Part shown: one piece after another, positions 8,371 through 18,835 of the stretch
How the letters are laid out: every line of letters starts with the position of its first letter
Position numbering within the stretch: position 1 is the first letter of the stretch
Source of the DNA: Lujinxingia vulgaris
GTDB taxonomy: Bacteria; Myxococcota_A; Bradymonadia; Bradymonadales; Bradymonadaceae
Assembly (NCBI RefSeq): GCF_007997005.1
Contig: NZ_VOSL01000048.1
Coordinates: 1-64,000 of the forward strand
Length of the DNA stretch: 64,000 nt
Reading direction: 5' to 3'
Position numbers and translations under genes: made by a program
The notes under the pieces: model-generated
The model's database searches: none
The model's input: the letters and a program-made list of their open reading frames with translations, nothing else
Told to the model about the DNA's origin: nothing

Positions 8371-9834
8371 ATGCCATCTCCATCCACCACCGAAGACACC
8401 CTGCTTGAGGGGGTTCACGACGCCTTAGGACGCGCCGGGGTCGCCCCGGGAGATACGCTCGTGGTGGCGTGGAGCGGCGGACGCGACTCCACCGTGTTGC
8501 TCGATCTTCTACAGAGGATCGCACCGACACTGGACATCCACCTGGTCGCCGCCCATGTCGATCACGCGATGCGCGCGAGCTCATCGGACGATGCGGCACA
8601 TTGCGAGGCTCGCGCTCAAGAGTCCGGCATTCACCTGGAACGCGTCACGCTCTCACCGGGTGAGGCGTCCAATCAGGCCGACGCGCGTCAGGCGCGTTAT
8701 CAGGCGCTCGCCATGCTGGCGCGCCGGCATCAGGCGGCCGCGCTCGTGACCGCCCACCACGGCGACGATCGCCTCGAGAGCGCGCTCATCAACCTGCTGC
8801 GCGGCAGCGGCCTCGATGGTCTGGCCACCTTGCAGGAAGACACGACCCTCATCGTCAATAACGCCAGACTGCGGGTGCTTCGCCCCTTGCTCTTCGCATC
8901 GGCCGAAGATGTCGACGCTTACTCGCGCCGACGCAACCTCGTGTGGGTCGAGGATCCGACCAACGCCACCGACAGCTACCTTAGAAACCGCATCCGCCAC
9001 GAGCTCACCCCCGCGCTCCGGGCGATCGCCGGTGAGCTCGCCCCGGCGCGCCGCACGCTGACAAACCTGGTGTCGGAGCGCCGGGCGGCAGACGCCGCCG
9101 CCGACGCCCTGGAGACGCGCGCCCGCCGCCCCCCGCTGGAGCCCGACGCACACGCCTTCGATGCGCACACTCTGAAAAACGCCCCTCGCGCCGTCTGCAC
9201 CCGCGTCATCCTGCGCATCGCGCCCCACTTCGATCGCCAGACCCTCGCGCGCATCGCAGCAATGCTTCCCGAGGCCTTCTCGATCACCCCGAAATACCTG
9301 AGCGCCCCCGGGTTTCTGGTGCGCGTAAGCCACGGCCAGCTCGTGCTGCTGCCTTCGCGCGAGCGCGGGGGGCGCGATCGTCTGCACCCCACCGCAAGAC
9401 CGGCGACCCTCGCCGCCGCCCCTCGGGGCCTGATTGACTGGCAGGGCTCTAAGCTCCGGTGGTCGACACTCCCTCGCGCCCTGGCCGCGCCCGACCACCC
9501 CGCCCGTCCCTGGCGCTGCCTGCTGCCGCCCCCTCCTCAGGGACACACGCTGACGCTGCGCGGCTATCGCCCCGGCGACACGCTGAATCGCATCACTGGC
9601 CAGGCCATATCAACGAGGTTCAAGGCCAGCGCCATCTTCCAGGCCGCGCGGCTCGGCGCCGACGTCCGCTGGTGCTGGCCCTGCATCGCCGACGCCGACG
9701 ACACCCTGATCTGGATCGCCGGGCTGACGCCCCCTTCTCGGCCCGCTCAAACCCCATCATCGGAACACCTTATTGAGGTTATCGTACAACCGAGCGCCGC
9801 TCTGAGTGCAATTCTTCATTGGCAGCGGAAATAA
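8371..9834 (+). CDS. tilS: tRNA(Ile)-lysidine synthase
   Basis: The enzyme ligates lysine to C34 of the CAU-anticodon isoleucine tRNA using ATP, changing its reading from AUG to AUA. The N-type ATP-pyrophosphatase loop SGGRDST is near residue 35, followed by AAHVDHAMR, then TAHHGDD and LLRGSGLDGL, all TilS hallmarks. At 487 residues it is long enough to hold the N-domain, the middle helical domain and a C-terminal TilS domain (GYRPGDTLN-TRFKASAIFQ). It directly follows the trypsin-like gene and precedes ftsH, an order often seen near ftsH in bacteria. The protein is cytosolic and essential in most bacteria. Confidence 0.93.
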   Translation: MPSPSTTEDTLLEGVHDALGRAGVAPGDTLVVAWSGGRDSTVLLDLLQRIAPTLDIHLVAAHVDHAMRASSSDDAAHCEARAQESGIHLERVTLSPGEASNQADARQARYQALAMLARRHQAAALVTAHHGDDRLESALINLLRGSGLDGLATLQEDTTLIVNNARLRVLRPLLFASAEDVDAYSRRRNLVWVEDPTNATDSYLRNRIRHELTPALRAIAGELAPARRTLTNLVSERRAADAAADALETRARRPPLEPDAHAFDAHTLKNAPRAVCTRVILRIAPHFDRQTLARIAAMLPEAFSITPKYLSAPGFLVRVSHGQLVLLPSRERGGRDRLHPTARPATLAAAPRGLIDWQGSKLRWSTLPRALAAPDHPARPWRCLLPPPPQGHTLTLRGYRPGDTLNRITGQAISTRFKASAIFQAARLGADVRWCWPCIADADDTLIWIAGLTPPSRPAQTPSSEHLIEVIVQPSAALSAILHWQRK

Positions 9835-9921
9835 CCCCCCCGAAAAATCCCTTCTCCCCATCGACGCCGCACGCACCATCCGCGGCCCCGCAGATGGGTG
9901 ACTCAAGCGCCGGGTGCGCTG

Positions 9922-9950
9922 TTGAACGCCCACATGCGAGGTGTTATAGC
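9922..9950 (+). promoter_or_regulatory. Putative sigma-70 promoter upstream of ftsH
   Basis: TTGAAC (9922-9927) and TATAGC (9945-9950) are separated by exactly 17 bases, each matching the consensus hexamer at four positions. The site is about 107 bases upstream of the ftsH start, inside the 222-base gap after tilS. This is a motif reading only. Confidence 0.45.
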
Positions 9951-10056
9951 TTGTCGGTCCGGCCCCCCGCATTCGATGCTCTCGCCGGACTCCCGCGCGC
10001 TTCTAAAGGCAACCCCTTGAAGGCTCGCCATATACTCGACTTCGACGAGGCCAAAC

Positions 10057-12012
<1,956 letters not shown>

Positions 12013-12026
12013 TGACTGAGTAAGCG

Positions 12027-12908
12027 ATGGCTTTTCTGGCAGCCCCCCGGCCCAGAGCACACGTGCCGACCCTTGAGGTCGGCACGCGCGCTCTGCCCTT
12101 TGGAGATCGCGCCCACATCATGGGTGTGGTCAACGTCACGCCCGACTCCTTCTCCGATGGTGGGGCATACTTCGACGCCGAGCGCGCCATCGCTCACGGC
12201 CTGGAGCTGGCCGCCGCCGGCGCCGACATCCTGGATGTCGGCGGCGAGTCCACCCGCCCCGGCGCCGAGCCGGTCAGCCTCAATGAAGAGCTGCGGCGGG
12301 TGATCCCGGTCGTCGAGGGGCTCGCGCAACGCTGCGACGCCTGGATCTCGGTGGATACCTATAAGGCGGAGGTCGCCCGCCAGGCGATCATCGCCGGCGC
12401 GCACATCATCAACGACATCAGCGCGATGACCTTTGATGCAGCCATGGTGGAGGTCATCGCCACGCATGACGTCGGTGTGGTGCTCATGCACACCCGCGAC
12501 CGCCCGCAGACCATGCAGGACGACCTGAGCGAAGGCGACATCGTCGCCGAGGTGGTCTCACACCTCGAGGAGCGCCTTCGCATCGCACGGGAAGCGGGCA
12601 TCCCCGGCGAGCGTGTGCTCCTCGATCCGGGCATCGGCTTTGGGAAGAGTGTGGCGCAGAACTACTGCCTCATCCGCGAGCTGAGCCAACTTCGTGAGCT
12701 GGGGTGTGCTATCGTGCTGGGCACCAGCCGCAAGAGCCTCATCGGTGCGGTCACCGGCCGCCCCGCCTCCGAGCGTCTGATGGGCACCGCGGCGACAGTG
12801 GCCTGCGGGATCTTCGCCGGCGCCGACATCGTGCGCGTGCACGACGTCACAGAGCTCGTCGACGTCGTGCGCGTCAGCGAGGCGCTCTGCCAGATGGAGA
12901 CTCACTGA
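12027..12908 (+). CDS. folP: Dihydropteroate synthase
   Basis: The enzyme condenses 6-hydroxymethyl-dihydropterin pyrophosphate with p-aminobenzoate to give dihydropteroate in folate synthesis; it is the sulfonamide target. The 293-residue sequence has MGVVNVTPDSFSDGG near residue 32, DVGGESTRPGA, ISVDTYKAEVA, INDISA, LDPGIGFGK and LGTSRKSLIG, the ordered pterin- and pABA-binding motifs of a TIM-barrel DHPS. It starts 14 bases after ftsH and is probably co-transcribed with it. The first 20 residues are a short extension relative to most homologues. Confidence 0.96.
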   Translation: MAFLAAPRPRAHVPTLEVGTRALPFGDRAHIMGVVNVTPDSFSDGGAYFDAERAIAHGLELAAAGADILDVGGESTRPGAEPVSLNEELRRVIPVVEGLAQRCDAWISVDTYKAEVARQAIIAGAHIINDISAMTFDAAMVEVIATHDVGVVLMHTRDRPQTMQDDLSEGDIVAEVVSHLEERLRIAREAGIPGERVLLDPGIGFGKSVAQNYCLIRELSQLRELGCAIVLGTSRKSLIGAVTGRPASERLMGTAATVACGIFAGADIVRVHDVTELVDVVRVSEALCQMETH

Positions 12909-13035
12909 CTTAGATATGCAATTTTTTTGCTCCCCCGGGTGCTCTGGTTCACCATAGGCCCACTCGCGTCTCGGGGCGCTTACCTGTTGAGCTGGCCTAC
13001 CTCACGTCGCGCCGGGCGACGTCTACTGGCAACGC

Positions 13036-13938
13036 ATGGATCTTCTCTTCGACATCTTCCGGGTGGACTCGGGCTGGCAAGCCTTCTTCACCATCCTGGA
13101 CATGACGATCGTCTTTATCGTCATCTATCGGGTGCTGCTGCTCATCAAGGGCACGCGCGCGCTGCAGATGTTGTTCGGGCTGATCTTTATCCTGATCTTT
13201 TTCTACATCTCGCAGGAAGATTACCTCAATCTGGCCACGACCCACTGGTTGATCGATATGTTTATCGCCAACCTGATCATCATCGTGGTCATCATCTTCC
13301 AGCATGACATCCGCCGCGCGCTCGCGCAGGTCGGCCGCGCCCCGATTCTGGGCGGCGCGCGCTCCTACGAAGAGACCTCCGTACTCGAAGAGGTCGTCAA
13401 AGCCTGCGTGATGCTCTCCAGCCGCAAGCTCGGCGCGCTCATCGCCATTGAGCGCGAGGCCGACTTAAGCCACTTCACCGAGGAGGGCATCAAACTCGAC
13501 GCGGTGGTGACCAAAGATGTGCTCTTCACGCTCTTTTTGCCCGAGCATCAGAACCCGCTGCACGACGGCGCGGTGATCATTCAAAAGGGGCGCGTCTCGG
13601 CGGCGGGCTGCTTCTTGCCGCTGACGATCAACCCGCGCGTCGAAAAGACGCTTGGCACCCGCCACCGCGCCGGCATTGGCGTGACCGAAGATACCGACGC
13701 GGCCGTCGCCATCGTCAGCGAGGAGACCGGCACCATCTCGATCGCCTATGAGGGCGAGCTCCACCGTGACCTGGATGCCAACGAGATGCGCTCGCTCTTG
13801 CAGAAGATTTACCGCGCGGGCACCAGCTCGGCGCCGGCCGGATCGCTGCTGGAGCGGCTGAAAGTCGGCCTGCAAGACCGCGCCACCCCGCCCCCCCCTT
13901 CCAGTGACGAGACCGAGAAAGACGAGGTCTCCTCATGA
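13036..13938 (+). CDS. cdaA: Membrane diadenylate cyclase CdaA (DisA_N/DAC domain)
   Basis: The enzyme makes cyclic di-AMP from two ATP. The first 90 residues form three membrane helices (about 20-38, 43-58, 71-88), then a DAC domain whose two catalytic motifs are visible: LHDGAVII with DGA at 177-179 and GTRHRAGIG with RHR at 209-211. A charged, Pro-rich tail ends the 300-residue protein. The stop overlaps the start of the YbbR gene by four bases (ATGA), so the two are translationally coupled, and glmM follows: the cdaA-cdaR-glmM trio known from Firmicutes, in which CdaR and GlmM modulate the cyclase. This predicts c-di-AMP control of osmolyte or cell-wall homeostasis in this organism. Confidence 0.94.
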   Translation: MDLLFDIFRVDSGWQAFFTILDMTIVFIVIYRVLLLIKGTRALQMLFGLIFILIFFYISQEDYLNLATTHWLIDMFIANLIIIVVIIFQHDIRRALAQVGRAPILGGARSYEETSVLEEVVKACVMLSSRKLGALIAIEREADLSHFTEEGIKLDAVVTKDVLFTLFLPEHQNPLHDGAVIIQKGRVSAAGCFLPLTINPRVEKTLGTRHRAGIGVTEDTDAAVAIVSEETGTISIAYEGELHRDLDANEMRSLLQKIYRAGTSSAPAGSLLERLKVGLQDRATPPPPSSDETEKDEVSS

Positions 13939-14882
13939 GCTCCTTGAGTCTGCGCGCGGTGCTGCGCCACATCTTTGTTCACAACTTCTCGCTCAAGTTC
14001 ATCGCGGCGGTGCTCACCCTGGCGCTCTACATCTGGGTCAGTGAGGATCGCGAGACGGTGGTCGCGAGCTTTGCGCCGGTGCGCATTGTGGTGCCCGAGA
14101 ACCAGGTCCTGGTCTCCGATCCCCTCGACCGGGTGAAGGTCACCATCCGCGGGCGCTGGTCGGACATCAACCGCTTTGACCCGAGCAATCTCGAGCCCAT
14201 CCGTCTGGATCTGACGCCGGCCGACAGCGACTCCATCGTCACCATCAGCGGCAACATGGTGCGCGTGCCGCCCGGGCTGCGGGTGGTCTCGATCGAGCCG
14301 AGCTCCATGTATGTGGAGCTTGAGCCGGAGGCCCAGCGCGTTGTGCCGATCATCCCTCAGACCACCGGCGAGCCGCAGAGCTCCTATGTGGTCGAAGGGG
14401 TCGATGTGACGCCCGGGCGCGTGACGATTCGCGGGCCGCGCTCGCGTCTGGAGCGCATCAACTCGGTGCAGACCGAGCCGGTCGATGTGGGCAACCGCAG
14501 CGAGTCGTTTGAGCGCAACGTGCAACTTCGCGTCGAAGACGGCCTGGTGCGTGTTGAGTATGATAGCCGCATCAGCGTGCGGGTGCGCATCGGCTCGGAG
14601 CTCATCACCCGCACCCTGGACGATGTCCCGATCACCGGGGTTAACACCTCACTCGACGTCAACATCTCGCCGGCCACCACCTCGGTGACGGTGCGCGGCC
14701 CCCGCGGGCTGGTCGAGGCGCTCGACCCCGACGTGGTGCGCGCCGAGATCGATCTGAGCGACGAGGATCGGCGTCCTCCCGGCACCTTCTCCAAGACCGT
14801 GGCGATTCAGAACCTGCCGCCGGGCGTGGAGATGACGCGGGTCTATCCGGACCGCTTCCGCGTGATCACCACCGAGCGTTGA
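13935..14882 (+). CDS. cdaR: YbbR-domain protein, CdaR-like regulator of CdaA
   Basis: A 315-residue membrane-anchored extracytoplasmic protein. One N-terminal transmembrane segment (about 18-36, LKFIAAVLTLALYIWV) is followed by tandem YbbR repeats made of beta strands with the recurrent pattern VTIRGRWSDI / VTIRGPRSRLERI / VTVRGPRGLVEAL. In Firmicutes the equivalent CdaR binds and tunes CdaA. Here the start codon overlaps the cdaA stop, supporting a physical partnership. The number of repeats appears to be three, fewer than the four typical of Bacillus CdaR. Confidence 0.88.
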   Translation: MSSLSLRAVLRHIFVHNFSLKFIAAVLTLALYIWVSEDRETVVASFAPVRIVVPENQVLVSDPLDRVKVTIRGRWSDINRFDPSNLEPIRLDLTPADSDSIVTISGNMVRVPPGLRVVSIEPSSMYVELEPEAQRVVPIIPQTTGEPQSSYVVEGVDVTPGRVTIRGPRSRLERINSVQTEPVDVGNRSESFERNVQLRVEDGLVRVEYDSRISVRVRIGSELITRTLDDVPITGVNTSLDVNISPATTSVTVRGPRGLVEALDPDVVRAEIDLSDEDRRPPGTFSKTVAIQNLPPGVEMTRVYPDRFRVITTER

Positions 14883-15037
14883 GAGGACTTGCCCGCGGCC
14901 TGCGCCGTGTAGAGCTTCGTGGCCACGCTCGGTGAAGTCCCGGCCCGGCTTTAGCGGCCCATCCGATCATGCTATGCACGTGGCGCGCGCCGGCAGGCGC
15001 GCTGCCAGACGACGGCCTCTCACCCAGGGACCACGCC

Positions 15038-16408
15038 ATGACCACCCGACAGCTTTTTGGAACCGACGGCATCCGCGGCGTCGCCAACCAGTACCCGATG
15101 ACCGCCGACCTGGCGGTGCGCCTGGGCCAGGCCATCGCGCAGCACTTTAAGTGCCGCCCCGACGAGCGCCCTTTTGGCCACCGCACGCGCATTGTCATCG
15201 GCAAAGACACCCGCATCTCCGGCTATATGTTTGAGTCGGGTCTGGCCGCCGGCATCACCTCGATGGGCGCCGATGTGCAGCTGGTCGGCCCGCTGCCCAC
15301 GCCGGGGATCTCGTTTTTGACGACCGGCATGCGCGCCGACGCCGGCATCGTCATCAGCGCCAGCCATAACGCCTACCAGGATAACGGCATCAAGATCTTT
15401 GCCTCCGACGGCTTCAAGCTCCCCGACGAGGTCGAGCTCGCCATCGAAGATCTGGTGCTGAGTGAGGGCAAACTTCAGCCCAACACCGACCGCATCGGTA
15501 AAGCCGCGCGCATTGATGACGCCACCGGCCGCTACATCGTCTTCTTGAAGAACACCTTCCCCCGCGATCTGACCCTGGACGGGCTGCGCGTGGTCGTCGA
15601 CTGCGCCAACGGTGCCGCCTACAAGGTCGCCCCGGCCGTGCTGCGCGAGCTCGGCGCGGAGGTCTTCACCCTGGGGGTGGAGCCCGACGGCTACAACATC
15701 AACCAGGACTGCGGCAGCCTCCACCCGCACAACACCGCGCGCCGCGTGCGTGAGACCCGCGCCGACGTGGGCATCACGCTCGACGGAGACGCCGACCGCC
15801 TCATCCTCATCGATGAAAACGGCGACATCGTCGACGGCGACGGCATCCTGGCGCTCTGTGCCATCCACCTCCACGAGCAGGGCAAGCTCGCCGACAACAC
15901 CCTGGTCACCACGGTCATGAGCAATGTGGGCCTGGAGGTCGCGCTGCAGAAACGCGGCATCAAGCTGGTGCGCACCTCGGTGGGCGATCGCTACGTGGTC
16001 GAAGAGATGCGCAACGGCGGCTACACCCTGGGTGGTGAGCAGAGCGGCCATATGATCTTTTTGGAACACTCGACCACCGGAGACGGCATGCTCGCGGCGC
16101 TTCAGGTGCTGGCGATCATGCAACGCCACAAGTGCCCGCTGAGCCAGCTGGCCCGGGTCATGAAGCCCTTCCCCCAGGTGCTGCTCAACCTGAAAGTTCG
16201 CGAGAAGCCGCCGCTCGAAGAGCTTGAGGCCTTCCAGAAGATGGTCCGCCAGGTCGAGAGCGAGCTCGCCGGCGAGGGCCGTGTGCTTGCGCGCTACTCG
16301 GGCACCGAGGCCAAAGCCCGCATCATGGTCGAAGGCCCCGATCAGCAGAAAGTACGTGCCTACGCCGAGGCGCTTCACGCCCAGCTCCGCGAACTCATCG
16401 GCGCCTGA
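15038..16408 (+). CDS. glmM: Phosphoglucosamine mutase
   Basis: The enzyme interconverts glucosamine-6-phosphate and glucosamine-1-phosphate on the way to UDP-GlcNAc for peptidoglycan and lipopolysaccharide. At 456 residues it starts with [11 protein letters not shown], carries the phosphoserine loop VISASHN (second Ser, S109), the magnesium loop DGDADR, and the sugar-binding GEQSGH and phosphate-binding [10 protein letters not shown] motifs, so all four domains are present. The frame is open 23 codons upstream to 14969, but those codons are not conserved-looking and ATG 15038 gives the family's usual N-terminus. A 155-base gap separates it from cdaR, so it may have its own promoter as well as read-through. 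Confidence 0.96.
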   Translation: MTTRQLFGTDGIRGVANQYPMTADLAVRLGQAIAQHFKCRPDERPFGHRTRIVIGKDTRISGYMFESGLAAGITSMGADVQLVGPLPTPGISFLTTGMRADAGIVISASHNAYQDNGIKIFASDGFKLPDEVELAIEDLVLSEGKLQPNTDRIGKAARIDDATGRYIVFLKNTFPRDLTLDGLRVVVDCANGAAYKVAPAVLRELGAEVFTLGVEPDGYNINQDCGSLHPHNTARRVRETRADVGITLDGDADRLILIDENGDIVDGDGILALCAIHLHEQGKLADNTLVTTVMSNVGLEVALQKRGIKLVRTSVGDRYVVEEMRNGGYTLGGEQSGHMIFLEHSTTGDGMLAALQVLAIMQRHKCPLSQLARVMKPFPQVLLNLKVREKPPLEELEAFQKMVRQVESELAGEGRVLARYSGTEAKARIMVEGPDQQKVRAYAEALHAQLRELIGA

Positions 16409-16445
16409 CTTTGATGATGTTTACCTGATGGATTAGGAGTTAGTG

Positions 16446-17225
16446 ATGAACCCCACCCGCATCCGCCCCCGGCTGGGCGTCAACGTCGATCATGTCGCCA
16501 CCATTCGCCAGGCCCGCACCACCCGTTACCCCGACCCGGTGAGCGCTGCGGCGATCGCCGAGCTCGCAGGCGCCGACCAGATCACCATTCACCTGCGCGA
16601 AGATCGCCGCCACATTCAAGATCGCGATCTTCGGGTGTTGCGCGAGACGGTACAGACCCGCCTCAACCTGGAGATGGCCGCCACCGACGAGATGTTCAAG
16701 ATCGCCATGGAGGTCCGCCCCGACATGATCACGCTGGTGCCGGAGCGCCGCGAGGAGCAGACCACCGAGGGTGGCCTTGCCATCGTCGGGCAAGAGAAGA
16801 CCCTGGGGCCTTACCTGGAGCGCCTGCGCCGTAGTGGGGCCCACTTAAGCCTCTTCATCGATCCGGATCCGGCTCAGATTGAAGCCAGCGCGGACCTGGG
16901 CGTCGACATCGTCGAGCTGCATACCGGCGACTACTGCGAGTCGGCCGCGGAGTTTACCAACACGCTCGCCCCCTCGGAGTTTGAGCGCGATCACGAGTGG
17001 CGTCGCCTCCGCGACGCCGCCTCCCGCGCGGCCAGCGCCGGGCTGACCGTGGCCGCCGGCCACGGCCTCGACTACAAAAACGTGCTCGCCGTGGCCGCGA
17101 TCCCCGAGTTTGAAGAGTTCAACATCGGCCACAGCATCGTCGCGCGCGCCATCTACGTGGGCTTTGAGCGCGCGGTCGCCGAGATGATCGAGGCGCTGGC
17201 CGAAGGCCGGGCCCTGGCCGAGTGA
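16446..17225 (+). CDS. pdxJ: Pyridoxine 5'-phosphate synthase
   Basis: The enzyme condenses 1-deoxy-xylulose-5-phosphate with 3-amino-2-oxopropyl phosphate to form pyridoxine 5'-phosphate in the DXP-dependent vitamin B6 route. The 259 residues show [15 protein letters not shown] at the start, [44 protein letters not shown], and AGHGLDY, all PdxJ signatures of the TIM barrel. AGGAG lies 6 bases before ATG 16446, which is therefore preferred over the GTG at 16443. In many proteobacteria acpS follows pdxJ; here it does not. Confidence 0.96.
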   Translation: MNPTRIRPRLGVNVDHVATIRQARTTRYPDPVSAAAIAELAGADQITIHLREDRRHIQDRDLRVLRETVQTRLNLEMAATDEMFKIAMEVRPDMITLVPERREEQTTEGGLAIVGQEKTLGPYLERLRRSGAHLSLFIDPDPAQIEASADLGVDIVELHTGDYCESAAEFTNTLAPSEFERDHEWRRLRDAASRAASAGLTVAAGHGLDYKNVLAVAAIPEFEEFNIGHSIVARAIYVGFERAVAEMIEALAEGRALAE

Positions 17226-17275
17226 TTCCCGCCCTCGTGTGTTCCCCCTGCCCTGACTTAGCGCCGAAGTGACCT

Positions 17276-18835
17276 ATGCACCTTGTGACCCCCGAGTCGA
17301 TGCGTGAGATGGACCGCTGCACCATTGAGACCATCGGCATCCCGGCCGAAGTGTTGATGGAGCGCGCCGCCCGCGGCGCGCTGGGCGTCCTGCTGGAGCA
17401 TTTCGCACCGCCCGCCGGCGCCCGCATCGGGGTGCTCTGCGGCATGGGAAACAACGGCGGCGACGGGGTGGCGCTGGCCACGATGCTCGACCACCTTGGC
17501 TACCATCCGGTGCTGGTGCTGATGGGCACCCCTGAGCGTTTCGGCCCCGAGGCGCAGCGCTTCCATAAGGTCGCCGAGAGCCTCATCGGCGATCGCCACC
17601 AGCTCAACGGGCTGGACGCCGCCGGGGTGCGCCACGCGCTGAGCTCGCTGCCCCCCTGCGAGCTGTGGTGCGACGCGCTTCTGGGCACCGGGCTGGATCG
17701 CCCGGTGGAGGGGCGCTTTGCCTCGGCGGTGAAGTTTCTCAACGATCAGCCCGCGCCGGTCTTTGCGCTGGATACGCCCAGCGGTCTCGATGGTCGCACA
17801 GGCCAGGTGCTCGGGGTGTGCACCCGGGCTGAGGTCACCGCGACCTTCGGCTTTCCGAAGATCGGGCAGCTCCTCGACCCGGCGCGCGCATTCATTGGCA
17901 CGCTCTGCCCGATCGACATCGGCATCCCGGCGCGCGTGCGCGACGCGGTCGGTGTCGAAGCCTTCGCGCTGGATGCGGACTGGCTTCAGGGCAAGATTCC
18001 GCCTCGCCCCACCCACGCCCATAAGGGCTCGGTCGGCAAGATCGCGCTCATCGGCGGCCGCGCACCCACAACCGGTGCCCTGACCATGGCCGCACGCGGC
18101 GCGTTGCTGGGCGGCGCCGGGCTGATCTATCCCGGCACCGATCCGCAGGGAGCGTTCAGCGCCCGTGCCACCCCGGAGATGATGGCACGCGCGATCTTCG
18201 GCGACGCCGGCGAGCTTCACGCCGACGCCTTAAGCCAACTTCTCGATCAAAGCGACACGCTTGTGATCGGCCCCGGGCTGGGGACCGACGAGGCTGCGCG
18301 TCAGGCGCTGCGACACGCGCTGACGGCCACCCCGCGCCCCACAGTCATCGACGCCGACGCGCTCACCCTGCTGGCACAAAATCCGGATCTTTTTCAGGCG
18401 GCCTGCGACCTGGCCTCGTGCGCGCCGGTCGTGCTCACGCCTCACCCCGGCGAGCTGGCGCGCTTGCTCGATCGCAGCGTCGACGAGGTCCTGAGCGACA
18501 CCGTGGTCGCCGCTCGTGAGCTGCTCGCGCGCATCCCTGCGGTCATCGTGCATAAGAGCGCCGCGACAGTCGTCGCCGCGCCCGACAGCCCTCTGGGCAT
18601 CAACCGCACCGGGAACCCGGGCATGGCCACCGGTGGGATGGGCGATGTGCTCAGTGGTCTTATCGCCGCATCGCTAAACGACCACCCCGACGATCCCTGG
18701 ATGGCCGCGGCGATCGCGGTGTGCGTCCACGGGCTGGCCGGCGACGCGGCCCGCGACGCGGTGGGCACGCGCGCCACCACGCCCGGCGCGCTCCTGGAGC
18801 AGCTCGGTTCGGTATGGCGCAGGTTTGAGACATGA
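17276..18835 (+). CDS. nnr: Bifunctional NAD(P)H-hydrate repair enzyme Nnr
   Basis: A 519-residue fusion of an NAD(P)HX epimerase (YjeF_N, residues about 1-215) and an ADP-dependent NAD(P)HX dehydratase (about 220-515). The two together rescue hydrated, damaged nicotinamide cofactors. The epimerase half shows CGMGNNGGDG and the substrate-site DTPSGLDG; the dehydratase half shows KGSVGKIALIGG, LVIGPGLGTDE, LTPHPGELARL and the nucleotide loop GNPGMATGGMGDVLSG. It follows pdxJ by 50 bases, with no intervening acpS, and its stop overlaps the next gene by four bases. The tsaE gene that often follows it is replaced by a surface-protein gene. Confidence 0.95.
   Translation: MHLVTPESMREMDRCTIETIGIPAEVLMERAARGALGVLLEHFAPPAGARIGVLCGMGNNGGDGVALATMLDHLGYHPVLVLMGTPERFGPEAQRFHKVAESLIGDRHQLNGLDAAGVRHALSSLPPCELWCDALLGTGLDRPVEGRFASAVKFLNDQPAPVFALDTPSGLDGRTGQVLGVCTRAEVTATFGFPKIGQLLDPARAFIGTLCPIDIGIPARVRDAVGVEAFALDADWLQGKIPPRPTHAHKGSVGKIALIGGRAPTTGALTMAARGALLGGAGLIYPGTDPQGAFSARATPEMMARAIFGDAGELHADALSQLLDQSDTLVIGPGLGTDEAARQALRHALTATPRPTVIDADALTLLAQNPDLFQAACDLASCAPVVLTPHPGELARLLDRSVDEVLSDTVVAARELLARIPAVIVHKSAATVVAAPDSPLGINRTGNPGMATGGMGDVLSGLIAASLNDHPDDPWMAAAIAVCVHGLAGDAARDAVGTRATTPGALLEQLGSVWRRFET

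Noticed and set aside
12919-12930. T-rich palindrome GCAA-T-TTGC after folP
   Set aside because: It lacks a GC stem and an adjacent T-tract in the usual terminator order, and it lies before the co-directional cdaA gene.
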